Source: Ignavibacteria bacterium UBA7675
GTDB lineage: Bacteria; Bacteroidota; Ignavibacteria; Kapaibacteriales; UB7675
Length of the DNA stretch: 64,000 nucleotides
NCBI GenBank assembly: GCA_002483085.1
Contig: DLHF01000033.1
Location: 11,164-75,163 of the forward strand
Direction: 5' to 3'
Part shown: in pieces, positions 25,989 to 35,020 of the stretch
Numbering within the stretch: position 1 is the first letter of the stretch
How the letters are laid out: each line of letters opens with the position of its first letter
Notes under the pieces: model-generated
Told to the model about the DNA's origin: nothing
The model's database searches: none
What the model saw: the letters and a program-made list of their open reading frames with translations, nothing else
Made by a program: the position numbers and the translations under genes

Positions 25989-28900
25989 ATGAATCTCTTC
26001 ACTTCCCTGTGGCTTTGTGTGCTTACCGCACTATGCCTATTTCTCCCGCAAGCTGCATATAGTGCACAAACAGCCGATCCCGGCCATAAGCTGCTGTGGA
26101 AAATCTCCGGCAACGACCTGCCTGCTCCCTCCTACCTGTACGGGACTATGCACGTACAGGACGAACGCGCTTTTCGCTTCAGCGACTCCGTGCTTACAGC
26201 CCTTCGCGCATGCGATGCCTTTGCAATGGAAGTGCTACCCGACTCGGCTATCACCTACATGCTCCGGTCGCTGTTTTTAGCCGACTCCACAGACAGCATT
26301 GATGTCTTCCGAAAATACATGACCGACGAACAATACGACAAGCTGAATGGAAAACTCCAGGAGAGCTTTGGAGTAAACCCAAGCAATATTAGTAAATCGA
26401 AACCTTGGCTGCTGAAATACTACCTGAACAACCGGAACTCTGGTCTGAAGAAGGATCGAGCTACATTTGTCGATGGCTATCTGTACCGTATAGCAAGGCA
26501 GTTTCGCAAAGAGATATTCGGACTAGAAGAGATAGAAAAGCAGTTGCGATATATGGCCAGCGAGCCGATAGAAGAGCAAGTGCGTGATATTGAAGATGCC
26601 ATAGAAAACAGCGAAGAAAAAACCAACGACAATTCGGCTCGCATCTTTTCCGACTCCCTCATCAGCCTGTACTATCAAGGGCGAATCGACGGTTTACTGG
26701 CATTGGTAAGTGAAGAGGGCGAATTCAGCACAGGATTCATGCAAGGGCTTATCACGCGAAATCACATGATGGTAGAAACTCTGCTGCCCCGGATACAGCA
26801 CTCATCGGTATTTGTGGCTGTAGGAGCCGCCCATCTTCCGGGCCCAGAGGGCCTGATCGACCTCTTGCAAAAGCGTGGCTATACGGTTGTACCTGTTACT
26901 GCTACATTTACCGGGCTGGCTGGCAGCGTCACGGAGCAGCCCCTGAACGAGCCGTGGCACACGATTACATCCGACGAAGCATATTATACCGTCGAGATGC
27001 CAATTGTGCCGATTTCTGTACCGCTACAGGAAAACGGTCTGGACTATACAATGAAGCTAACGACAGACCTCGGCACAGGAACAGCCTACTTTGCAACCCA
27101 CTTTTCGATATCTATGCAGCTACCAGATACCATGATGGATGCAATGCTCGACAGCACAGCACAAGCAATGGCAATCCGTGGCACAAGGCAGGGCGAAATT
27201 GAACGTATCACCGTACAGGGCGTCCGAGGGCTGCAATTTGCCATGCAGATAGACAACGGCTACCTGTATACAGTACAGCTTTTCATGCGGCGCGATATTC
27301 TCTATATGTTTATGGTAGGCACCAGCACGCCAGATGTCCGCTCTTACGACATGGATCGTTTCTTTTCTAGCATTATCTTCAAAGACCTCCCAGTGTACAC
27401 AGCGCTCAGCCGGAATTTGGTCGACACCACAGGAGCGTTTGCGATCTCCTTCCCTTCGGAGCCAAGCCTGATGAAACAAGGGCACAGATCGGAAAGTGAA
27501 ACGGATGTCACAACATACTTATACAGTAGCCTCGACCCGAAGGACGGCACAACATATTTAGCGGGATATTACCAGTACGCCCCCGGAAAACAAGCACCCC
27601 ACCAGATAATATTTTTCGCAAATGCACTCCAGAATATGGCAAGCTCAATCGGCGCAGAAATCGTGTCGCATGTAGACACGACATACCAGAACTTTCCCAC
27701 AACAGAAGGGCTACTCGAATCGCCCAAATACACAGTGCGCCTGCGCTTACTCCTCCGCGAAAACCGTCCGTATATCACGATGGTTATTAGCGAAAAAGGG
27801 CAGCTCGACCAGCAAGAAGCCGAACGCTTTCTCAATTCCCTACAGCTTCTTGATTTTCGCCCCACCGCTTGGCAGCCGTATAGTTCGGAAGAACACGGCT
27901 TCACCGTGCAGCTACCCGGCGTTCCCAACATCTCGCGCGATACCTCTACTAGCATAGAAATTACATACGCAGCACTCGACACCAATTCGGGAGCAAATTA
28001 TTCCGTAGTTGTCCATGAATGTTCCGAATACCTCGAAGCCAAGGACGAGGATGATTTTTTCGAAATATACAAAGGTTGGTACACGGGCTACCTGGACAGC
28101 GTGCACAGCACACGGCGCTATACGATAGCAGGATACCCCGCCATAGAACTCATCAAAGGAAATTTAAACGAAAGCCGCCTGTACAAAATATGCGGTGTTT
28201 TGTGCGGGCGCCGGGTGTACACACTTACTACATATCGCTCAAGCACAGGCTTGGCAACCCCCGAATCAGAGAAGTTTTTCAGTTCGTTCGGGCTACAGCC
28301 CGGCATTACAAGGGGCACGATATTCGAGGACAGAACTACTCTGCTTTTTCGCGATATAAGCTCGACCGACAGCACAGTGCACAAGAGCGCGCGCGCTGCC
28401 CTCCGCTTGCACGCATTTACAAGCAGCGACCTGCCGCTGCTATACAGAGCACTTGAGCATGCTTACAGCGACGACTCGGAGTACTCGGGAGTACGCTCCC
28501 GGCTTATAGATAAAATAGAAGAGATTGCCGATTCGACCACCCCTGTAGCCATCCGCTCGGTATTTCCTCTGATGTCTACAGCACCACAGGTACAACGCGA
28601 TGCGCTTTCTCTGCTCGCTTCCATCGGCACAGAGCAATCCCTGTCGATATTTACAGAGCTCGTCACCGGCTCGGCGCTCTCCAGCGACGCAGGAATCCCT
28701 TTTTATGCAATCTCGGCCACAACAGCAAACTGCCGGGTTATGTTTCCCGGTATCTTGCCGATGATCGACAAGGACGCCAGCAGAAGCTCGCTCTACTATT
28801 TTATCTGCGAGGCCCTAGACAGCAGCATTATTACCCGGCGCGATCTGGAATCGGCACATGATATTATTTTTCGTATGTGCGAAAAAGACTACGACCGGCT

Positions 28901-29513
28901 GAAAGCACCGTGGGAAAAAGGCGAGTACGACTACTACTTTCGGGTAGAATATACGGCGCACTTACTGGGCTATATCGGCAGCGACAGAGCCAAAACATGG
29001 CTGCACAGAATGGCCGCCGACACTTCCCTTTCGCTTGTAACAGAAGCTGCATTGGCATTAGCGCGCAACAACGACGACCTGCTTCCGGAGCAATGGGAAC
29101 GCATCGCAGATAATCCGTTTTATCGCTGCAGCCTGTATCAGGGTCTGGAAAAGATAAGCCGTACAGCACTGTTCCCGCAGAAATACTACAATCAGGAGTC
29201 GCTCGCAGAAGCCGATATGGTGGCAGCAATTATCGACTACGACGAGCCAGAACCAGAAAAAATCGAGCTTGTACAGGAGTATGAGATAACCGAAGGCGAC
29301 AAAGCAGGCCGCTACTTTCTGTTTAAATATCTTCAGACGTCAGCAACTGAAGAAGGCGAAACAACCGAAACATGGTATGTGGGTATCAGCGGCCCCCAGC
29401 CATTAGACAGCACCCGAGTTGTAGCCAGAGGTACAGCAACAGCAATACTTTATAACGAACTCGACGCTATGAACATGGATGAACATATCGCCGCTTTTAT
29501 GAACAACAACTAA
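25989..29513 (+). CDS. TraB/GumN-family protein with long C-terminal extension (1,174 residues)
   Basis: Start at ATG 25989 because it gives a clean signal peptide (MNLFTSLWLCVLTALCLF ... AYSA). The TraB/GumN domain spans about 25-300 with its two His motifs: SYLYGTMHVQD near the start and VAVGAAHLPGPEGLIDLL near the end. TraB-fold proteins are proposed metalloproteases (Tiki-like). Three further regions follow: related beta-rich modules at about 330-480, 480-635 and 635-775 (FAISFPSEPSL..., HGFTVQLPGVPNI...), then a helical HEAT-like region (about 790-1,050) and a C-terminal domain. Ordinary family members are about 280-300 residues, so this is a roughly four-fold longer architecture. It ends 14 nt before recQ. 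Function is unknown. Confidence 0.75.
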   Translation: MNLFTSLWLCVLTALCLFLPQAAYSAQTADPGHKLLWKISGNDLPAPSYLYGTMHVQDERAFRFSDSVLTALRACDAFAMEVLPDSAITYMLRSLFLADSTDSIDVFRKYMTDEQYDKLNGKLQESFGVNPSNISKSKPWLLKYYLNNRNSGLKKDRATFVDGYLYRIARQFRKEIFGLEEIEKQLRYMASEPIEEQVRDIEDAIENSEEKTNDNSARIFSDSLISLYYQGRIDGLLALVSEEGEFSTGFMQGLITRNHMMVETLLPRIQHSSVFVAVGAAHLPGPEGLIDLLQKRGYTVVPVTATFTGLAGSVTEQPLNEPWHTITSDEAYYTVEMPIVPISVPLQENGLDYTMKLTTDLGTGTAYFATHFSISMQLPDTMMDAMLDSTAQAMAIRGTRQGEIERITVQGVRGLQFAMQIDNGYLYTVQLFMRRDILYMFMVGTSTPDVRSYDMDRFFSSIIFKDLPVYTALSRNLVDTTGAFAISFPSEPSLMKQGHRSESETDVTTYLYSSLDPKDGTTYLAGYYQYAPGKQAPHQIIFFANALQNMASSIGAEIVSHVDTTYQNFPTTEGLLESPKYTVRLRLLLRENRPYITMVISEKGQLDQQEAERFLNSLQLLDFRPTAWQPYSSEEHGFTVQLPGVPNISRDTSTSIEITYAALDTNSGANYSVVVHECSEYLEAKDEDDFFEIYKGWYTGYLDSVHSTRRYTIAGYPAIELIKGNLNESRLYKICGVLCGRRVYTLTTYRSSTGLATPESEKFFSSFGLQPGITRGTIFEDRTTLLFRDISSTDSTVHKSARAALRLHAFTSSDLPLLYRALEHAYSDDSEYSGVRSRLIDKIEEIADSTTPVAIRSVFPLMSTAPQVQRDALSLLASIGTEQSLSIFTELVTGSALSSDAGIPFYAISATTANCRVMFPGILPMIDKDASRSSLYYFICEALDSSIITRRDLESAHDIIFRMCEKDYDRLKAPWEKGEYDYYFRVEYTAHLLGYIGSDRAKTWLHRMAADTSLSLVTEAALALARNNDDLLPEQWERIADNPFYRCSLYQGLEKISRTALFPQKYYNQESLAEADMVAAIIDYDEPEPEKIELVQEYEITEGDKAGRYFLFKYLQTSATEEGETTETWYVGISGPQPLDSTRVVARGTATAILYNELDAMNMDEHIAAFMNNN

Positions 29514-29527
29514 CCGGCAAGGTTTCT

Positions 29528-31663
29528 ATGACGTCCCCACGTGAGATCCTGAGCCAAGTATTCGGATACGATTCTTTCAGGCCCGGCCAGGAAGACATCG
29601 TCAGCTCCGTACTCCACGGCCATGATACGCTTGTCCTTATGCCAACCGGTGGCGGGAAATCGCTGTGCTACCAGATTCCAGCCCTCTGCACAAATGGCCT
29701 TACTGTCGTCATCTCCCCGCTTATTGCCCTTATGAAAGACCAGGTCGACGCGCTGCGCCTGAACGGTGTTGCAGCAGCCTACCTGAACTCAACGCTAACT
29801 CCGGCAGAGCAAGAAGCCGTTGTGCAGGATACGCGCTCGGGCCAGATCAAGCTGTTGTATATCTCGCCAGAACGTCTATTTGCGAGCAATCGCCAGCTCC
29901 TTTTGCTTTTAAAAGAAAGCGGGACTGTATCGCTGTTTGCAATCGACGAGGCACACTGTATTTCGCAGTGGGGGCACGACTTCCGCCCCGACTACCTCAT
30001 GCTCTCGGCGCTAAAGAAACACTTTCCCGCTGTGCCTGTGATCGCTCTTACAGCTACTGCCGACGAGCAAACCCGCCAAGATATTCTCGAACGCCTATCG
30101 CTCAAAAGTCCACGGGTGTTTGTATCGAGCTTCAACCGCCCGAACATCCACTACACGGTAGAGCCGAGGCTGAAAAGCTACGAGAGAATTGTGCAGTATA
30201 TAGAAACGCACAAAGGCGAGTCCGGTATTATCTATGTAATGTCGAGAAAATCCGCCGACAAGCTGGCGGATTACCTCCGCAGCGATGGATATTCTGCGCT
30301 CGCGTACCATGCTGGGTTAGACAGAGAACAGCGCGACGATCACCAAGAGCAGTTTCTACACGATGAAGTGAATATCATGGTGGCGACAATTGCCTTTGGC
30401 ATGGGCATCGACAAATCGAATGTACGCTTTGTGATACACGCCGATCTTCCCAAAAACATCGAAAGCTATTATCAAGAAACAGGTCGTGCTGGGCGCGACG
30501 GCCTGCCGAGCAATGCCTTGCTTCTCTACAGCAAGGGCGATGTACAGCGACTACGGCGTTTTGTGGAGATCGAGAACAATCGGCTGCAAACGGAAATCAT
30601 GCTCGGGAAGCTGCGCATTATGTCGCTGTATTCCGAAATGCGTACCTGCCGCCGAAAATTTTTGCTCAACTATTTCGGGGAAGGGGCACCCGACGAATGC
30701 GGCAACTGCGATGTATGCATGAATAAATACGATCAGTTCGACGGTACAACAATTGCACAAATGCTGCTCGTAACAGTGTACGGATTGCAGCAGCGCTACG
30801 GCACCGGCTATGTTATCGACGTGATGAGGGGATCGCGCTCCGAAAAGATCAAAACTTCGCACCGCCAACTGCCCACCTATGGCATGGGGAAAAGCATCCC
30901 GGAACACGAGTGGCGCGGCTATATTGCCGACCTTACCATACGCAACTACCTCGTTCAGCGAGGTGGTGCTTATCCCGTATTGGCACTTACACACAAAAGC
31001 ATCCCAGTCCTGAAAGGCGAAGAATCGGTGTCTCTGTCGCGCGCTCAGGCTGCCGCCCCAGCAGCACCATTACCAGCCTACAATCGCGAGCTTTTTACAC
31101 GCCTCGCAGCTCTGCGAACCGAGCTCGCTCGCACGGCAGGTGTACCGGCCTATATCGTTTTTTCTGATGCCACACTTACCGAGCTCGCACGGCGACTTCC
31201 GCAGACAACTCATGCTTTAGAGGCTATTCCCGGATTAGGTGTGGCGAAAATCGCACGGTACGGAGCGGCAGTCTTGCATATTATTCATGATTTTATACCT
31301 GCTACCGAAGAAGAAACCCTGGCCAACAAAGCCCATACGCCGCCGGTTATGGCTTCGATGGCAGAAAAACCGCATCGAAGCGATATTCTCCGGCTGTTCC
31401 GCAATGGCCATACAACAGAAGCAATCGCAGTGGAACTCGGCGTGCAGCGTTCTTTAGTGCTCGAACACCTTACCTACTATGTAAGCAAAGGCGATATCGA
31501 AGTAGACGACCTGCTGCCAGCCGACAAAGTGCGCCGCATTATCGATGCAATAATCGACCACAGTATTGTCTCGGGTATGTCGCTAAAGCCGGTAAAAGAA
31601 GCTCTTGGCGACGAAATCAGTTACGACGAAATTAGGGCTGTTATGGCCTCCATGTATTCATAG
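29528..31663 (+). CDS. recQ: ATP-dependent DNA helicase RecQ
   Basis: 711 residues. The helicase core opens with GYDSFRPGQEDIV and the Walker A TGGGKSLCYQIPA. DEAH box IDEAHCISQWGHDFRPDY, SFNRPNIHYTV and QETGRAGRDGLPS complete superfamily-2 motifs. The zinc-binding RQC region follows (CRRKFLLNYFGE ... CGNCDVC), then the winged helix, an HRDC domain (about 520-600, TRLAALRTELARTAGVPAY) and a further C-terminal helix-turn-helix segment (about 615-711, ILRLFRNGHTTEAIAVELGV), an arrangement known in Bacteroidota RecQ. It unwinds 3'-5' in recombination repair. It sits 14 nt after the TraB/GumN gene and 9 nt before the RidA gene, so these probably form one transcript. Confidence 0.96.
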   Translation: MTSPREILSQVFGYDSFRPGQEDIVSSVLHGHDTLVLMPTGGGKSLCYQIPALCTNGLTVVISPLIALMKDQVDALRLNGVAAAYLNSTLTPAEQEAVVQDTRSGQIKLLYISPERLFASNRQLLLLLKESGTVSLFAIDEAHCISQWGHDFRPDYLMLSALKKHFPAVPVIALTATADEQTRQDILERLSLKSPRVFVSSFNRPNIHYTVEPRLKSYERIVQYIETHKGESGIIYVMSRKSADKLADYLRSDGYSALAYHAGLDREQRDDHQEQFLHDEVNIMVATIAFGMGIDKSNVRFVIHADLPKNIESYYQETGRAGRDGLPSNALLLYSKGDVQRLRRFVEIENNRLQTEIMLGKLRIMSLYSEMRTCRRKFLLNYFGEGAPDECGNCDVCMNKYDQFDGTTIAQMLLVTVYGLQQRYGTGYVIDVMRGSRSEKIKTSHRQLPTYGMGKSIPEHEWRGYIADLTIRNYLVQRGGAYPVLALTHKSIPVLKGEESVSLSRAQAAAPAAPLPAYNRELFTRLAALRTELARTAGVPAYIVFSDATLTELARRLPQTTHALEAIPGLGVAKIARYGAAVLHIIHDFIPATEEETLANKAHTPPVMASMAEKPHRSDILRLFRNGHTTEAIAVELGVQRSLVLEHLTYYVSKGDIEVDDLLPADKVRRIIDAIIDHSIVSGMSLKPVKEALGDEISYDEIRAVMASMYS

Positions 31664-31672
31664 CTACTACTT

Positions 31673-32080
31673 ATGGAACGACAAATATTTTCGACGGGCG
31701 CTGAATGGGAGCCTCTTGTGGGGTACTCGCGCGCAGTGCGTACCGGCAATATTATTAGCGTGGCAGGTACAACATCTGTGGACAGCGCTGGAGAAGTCCT
31801 TCATCCGGGCGATCCTTACCTGCAAGCTCGGCACATACTGCAAACCATCGAGCGCGCTTTGCAGTATTTCGGTGCCGACATGAGCCATGTGACACGCACC
31901 CGCATGTTTGTTGTCAATATCGACGACTGGCCGCTCATTGGCAAAGCTCATGGCGAAGTATTTGCGGCTATACGCCCAGCCGCTACAATGGTAGAAGTTC
32001 GGCGACTTATTCACCCCAACCTGCTTGTGGAAATTGAAGCCGATGCCGTGCTGCCCTTTTCCCCCTCGCTACCCGGCTAA
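31673..32080 (+). CDS. RidA/YjgF family protein
   Basis: 135 residues, close to the family length. Motifs: SRAVRTGNIISVAGTTSVD at the start, ARHILQTIERALQYFGADM in the middle helix, RTRMFVVNID and the C-terminal RPAATMVEVRRLIHPNLLVE. The Arg of the VEVRRL segment corresponds to the substrate-binding Arg of enamine/imine deaminases. RidA hydrolyses reactive enamines such as 2-aminoacrylate, but this subfamily (often labelled Rid6/7-like) is less well defined. Ninth nucleotide after recQ stop; probably co-transcribed. Confidence 0.85.
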   Translation: MERQIFSTGAEWEPLVGYSRAVRTGNIISVAGTTSVDSAGEVLHPGDPYLQARHILQTIERALQYFGADMSHVTRTRMFVVNIDDWPLIGKAHGEVFAAIRPAATMVEVRRLIHPNLLVEIEADAVLPFSPSLPG

Positions 32081-32166
32081 CAAACTGCATAGCTGCCCAC
32101 CAGCAATTTGCAAGATACGAGGCGGCGGTAACAATGAGCGAAAATACGCGAACGACGGGTTGCACA

Positions 32167-32227
32167 GCCACGCGGCGGGTGTGCGGCGCGGTGCAAAGGC
32201 AGAACGCACGAGCAAAGACCGAAGCGC
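32167..32227 (+). repeat. Dispersed intergenic core repeat, copy E
   Basis: Reads AGCCACGCGGCGG then GTGTGCGGCGCGGTGCAAAG and an AAAGACCGAAGCGC tail. It is the only clear feature of the 400-bp gap between the RidA gene and the PAS kinase apart from a promoter-like box at 32414. Confidence 0.7.
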
Positions 32228-32413
32228 TCTACTATTCTCGGCTACCAAGCTGTATCTATCTCTCTGCGGCAGAACATCTGGCGTGCAGGCTTCAGTATTT
32301 CCCACGCGCTAGCCCCATATTCCCAACCCATCAGCTCCGCGCTTACAGAACTCGCTAATAGTACCAAAATGCCATTTGCAAGAGTGTCTGCATCGCAAGC
32401 AGAAAAAAAGTAG

Positions 32414-32421
32414 TATCTTTG
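32414..32421 (+). promoter_or_regulatory. Candidate -7 promoter element for the PAS kinase
   Basis: TATCTTTG matches the Bacteroidota -7 consensus TAnnTTTG, 59 nt before the ATG. No TTTG lies at the expected 19-21 nt upstream (the nearest, 32375-32378, is 35 nt away), so confidence is low. Confidence 0.35.
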
Positions 32422-32480
32422 TGCCATCGTTCCCTGTGCTGTGCAGATGGAACAACCAATACTGATTTTACTATAATTGT

Positions 32481-34907
32481 ATGGCATCGACAGTATTTCC
32501 TCCTGCTGTGCACTCCCGCCTAGTAGGTTTTTACGAAGGTATGCCTGTCCCTGACCGACTGTACACCGCCCTATCCGAGTATTTCCCTGGCGGTGTCATT
32601 GCCCTGCTCGACAGCGCTTTCCGCATCATGATGATTGGTGGCACAGAGCTGGCAGCCTACGATCTGCACCCGAGCCAACTCGTAAACAGCCTGGCAGAGG
32701 ACATCCTGCCTCCCGAGCTCTACAGCACTGTAATTCCGCACTTTGCAAAGGCACTACACGGAGAAGCTGCGGAATTTGCGGTAAGCGTTTTCCCTAAAAA
32801 TTACGCGGTGACAGCAACTCCGCTACACGACAGCGACGGCATCGTGCGCTCTATTCTGGTAGTAGCGATGAACCAGCCGGAGACTGTGGAGCAGCAGCCG
32901 TTGCAGGAAGTGGAAATGGCGGAAGACAAGCAACAGATGGGCGAAGAAGTATTTCGGCAGCAGGACGAGAAGGCGGCGGAAGACAAACTACAGATGGACG
33001 AGGAATCCTTTCAGCTTATCCTGCAGGCCACCAACGACGGCATATGGGACTGGAACCTGACGACCAACGCCCTTTTATTTAGCATTCGATGTGGAGAGAT
33101 GCTCGGCTATTCTCCCGACGAACTCCCGAACACATTTAGCCAGTGGCTTTCCTTTGTCCATTCCGACGACCGGCAATCTGTGGTGACACTGCTACAGGCC
33201 CACTGCGAGAACGGCTCTCCATTCACCGGCATTATCAGAATGCTCCACAAGGACGGGTCGATCCGGTGGATACTAAAGCGTGGTTTTTCGCTAAAAAACG
33301 ACAGTGGCGTACCTTATCGCATGGTTGGGAGCTGCACCGACATGACAGAAATAAGGCGCCATGAAGAACAGCACATCAGCAACGAGCGCCGATTTCGTTC
33401 GCTCATTCAGCATTCTTCCGACCTCACTGTTGTTCTCGACGAATCGGCCACAATAGCGTACCAGAACCCTGCTTTTACGCATATTTTTGGCATGGACGGC
33501 ATGCCTGCCCAAGATTTTACAGCGCTGCTCCATCCAGACGATCTTTCCGCTTTCCACAAGCATTTTGAAGAAGTATTACAGACACACGGCCATCCACGGG
33601 TATTTGAAGGCCGCTACTGCTGTGCCAATGGCAACGAAATACGCCTGGAATCTGTGTGTACCAATCTGCTGCACGACTCCAGTGTACAAGGCATTATTAT
33701 CAACTCGCGCGATGTTTCGGCACGAAAGCGCGCAGAGCAACAAACGCGAAACTTAAACTCCCTGCTGGTGGGCATCATCGAAAGCACGGGCACCAGCATT
33801 TACTCGCTCGACCGCGAACTTCGCTACACGGCGTTCAACAGCAGCCATAAAGCTGCGATGAAACACATCCTGGATGCCGATATCGAGCTGGGCCATGCCT
33901 TTACCGAGTACACACCAGCAGCCCAGCCTGTAGACGCCATTACTACAGCATTCCACGAAGCGCTATCCGGCGAGCGGCGTACAGTAAATATTAGCTATGG
34001 CAATGAGTCCAACCCAACCTTCAACGAAGTGCTGATCAATCCAATAATCAATGATCGGCACGAAGTAACCGGCATAGCGGTATTTATAAACGACACAACC
34101 GATCGCCAGCTTGCCCAGCAGCAGATCCGCCGCGCCAACGAAGAATTAGACACACGAGTGCGCGAGCGCACGACCGATCTCCAGCGGGCAATGGAACAGC
34201 TCAACGACGCTCTTTCCCAAGAAAAAGAGCTTAGCGAGCTCAAAACCCGCTTTGTTTCGATGGTGTCCCACGAATTTCGCACACCACTTACAAGCATTTT
34301 GTCCAGCGTGGAAATACTCGAACGCTACCGGGACAGGCTCAACACCGAGCAGCAAACGCGCTTCTTCTACATGATTACCGAATCCGTGCGCCGCATGGGC
34401 AACCTGCTGAACGACGTAATTCTCTTAGGCAAGGCGGAATCAAACAACATACACTTCAACCCCATACGATTGTTTCCAGACCAGTACTGCCGCGAACTGC
34501 TGGAAGAGCTCCAGAACACGCTGCTGAAGAACCGCGTAGTGGACTGCATTGTGGAAGGGGCTATGCGGGAAGTTCTTGTAGATCCGCAACTGCTTCGTTA
34601 TATTCTCACCAATCTTCTTTCAAATGCTGCGAAATACTCTCCCGAGCAGGAGCCGATTTCCTTGTCAGTGGCGCTCGGCGAACGCTCCATCACATTTCGG
34701 GTAGCAGATCGCGGCATTGGAATTGCCCCAGAGGATCTAAGACATATTTATGAACCATTCTTCAGGTCTGAACAGGTAGAAACAATTCCTGGAACAGGGC
34801 TGGGGCTCTCTATCGTAAAGCAAGGCGTAGCACGTCACGGAGGCACAGTAGAGGTGGAGACCAACGACAAAGACGGAACGACCTTTACCGTCAGGCTCCC
34901 CGTATGA
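32481..34907 (+). CDS. Soluble multi-PAS sensor histidine kinase
   Basis: 808 residues, no membrane segments. About four PAS-type sensor domains: about 25-130, 175-300 (QATNDGIWDWNL ... GSCTDMTEI), 305-425 (SLIQHSSDLTVVLDE) and 430-550. A coiled coil leads into the kinase core with H-box MVSHEFRTPLTS (His 597), N-box LTNLLSNAAKYSP, G1 ADRGIGIAPEDL, and G2 GTGLGLSIVKQ. All catalytic boxes are intact. The linker before the second PAS carries a 13-residue internal duplication (AEDKQQMGEEVF and AEDKLQMDEESF). No cognate regulator is adjacent, but two more kinases follow. The core is closely similar to that of the hybrid kinase at 37255, suggesting duplication. Confidence 0.92.
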   Translation: MASTVFPPAVHSRLVGFYEGMPVPDRLYTALSEYFPGGVIALLDSAFRIMMIGGTELAAYDLHPSQLVNSLAEDILPPELYSTVIPHFAKALHGEAAEFAVSVFPKNYAVTATPLHDSDGIVRSILVVAMNQPETVEQQPLQEVEMAEDKQQMGEEVFRQQDEKAAEDKLQMDEESFQLILQATNDGIWDWNLTTNALLFSIRCGEMLGYSPDELPNTFSQWLSFVHSDDRQSVVTLLQAHCENGSPFTGIIRMLHKDGSIRWILKRGFSLKNDSGVPYRMVGSCTDMTEIRRHEEQHISNERRFRSLIQHSSDLTVVLDESATIAYQNPAFTHIFGMDGMPAQDFTALLHPDDLSAFHKHFEEVLQTHGHPRVFEGRYCCANGNEIRLESVCTNLLHDSSVQGIIINSRDVSARKRAEQQTRNLNSLLVGIIESTGTSIYSLDRELRYTAFNSSHKAAMKHILDADIELGHAFTEYTPAAQPVDAITTAFHEALSGERRTVNISYGNESNPTFNEVLINPIINDRHEVTGIAVFINDTTDRQLAQQQIRRANEELDTRVRERTTDLQRAMEQLNDALSQEKELSELKTRFVSMVSHEFRTPLTSILSSVEILERYRDRLNTEQQTRFFYMITESVRRMGNLLNDVILLGKAESNNIHFNPIRLFPDQYCRELLEELQNTLLKNRVVDCIVEGAMREVLVDPQLLRYILTNLLSNAAKYSPEQEPISLSVALGERSITFRVADRGIGIAPEDLRHIYEPFFRSEQVETIPGTGLGLSIVKQGVARHGGTVEVETNDKDGTTFTVRLPV

Positions 34908-35020
34908 GCGTAGTAGGTTTCACCTAACAAGACAAGCCTTTTTTTGGCCTCCTGTTTTCCTGATTCTGGCCGATGTTCCTGTATGGAACAAATGATTAGG
35001 GGACCATCAGGGAATTCGAT

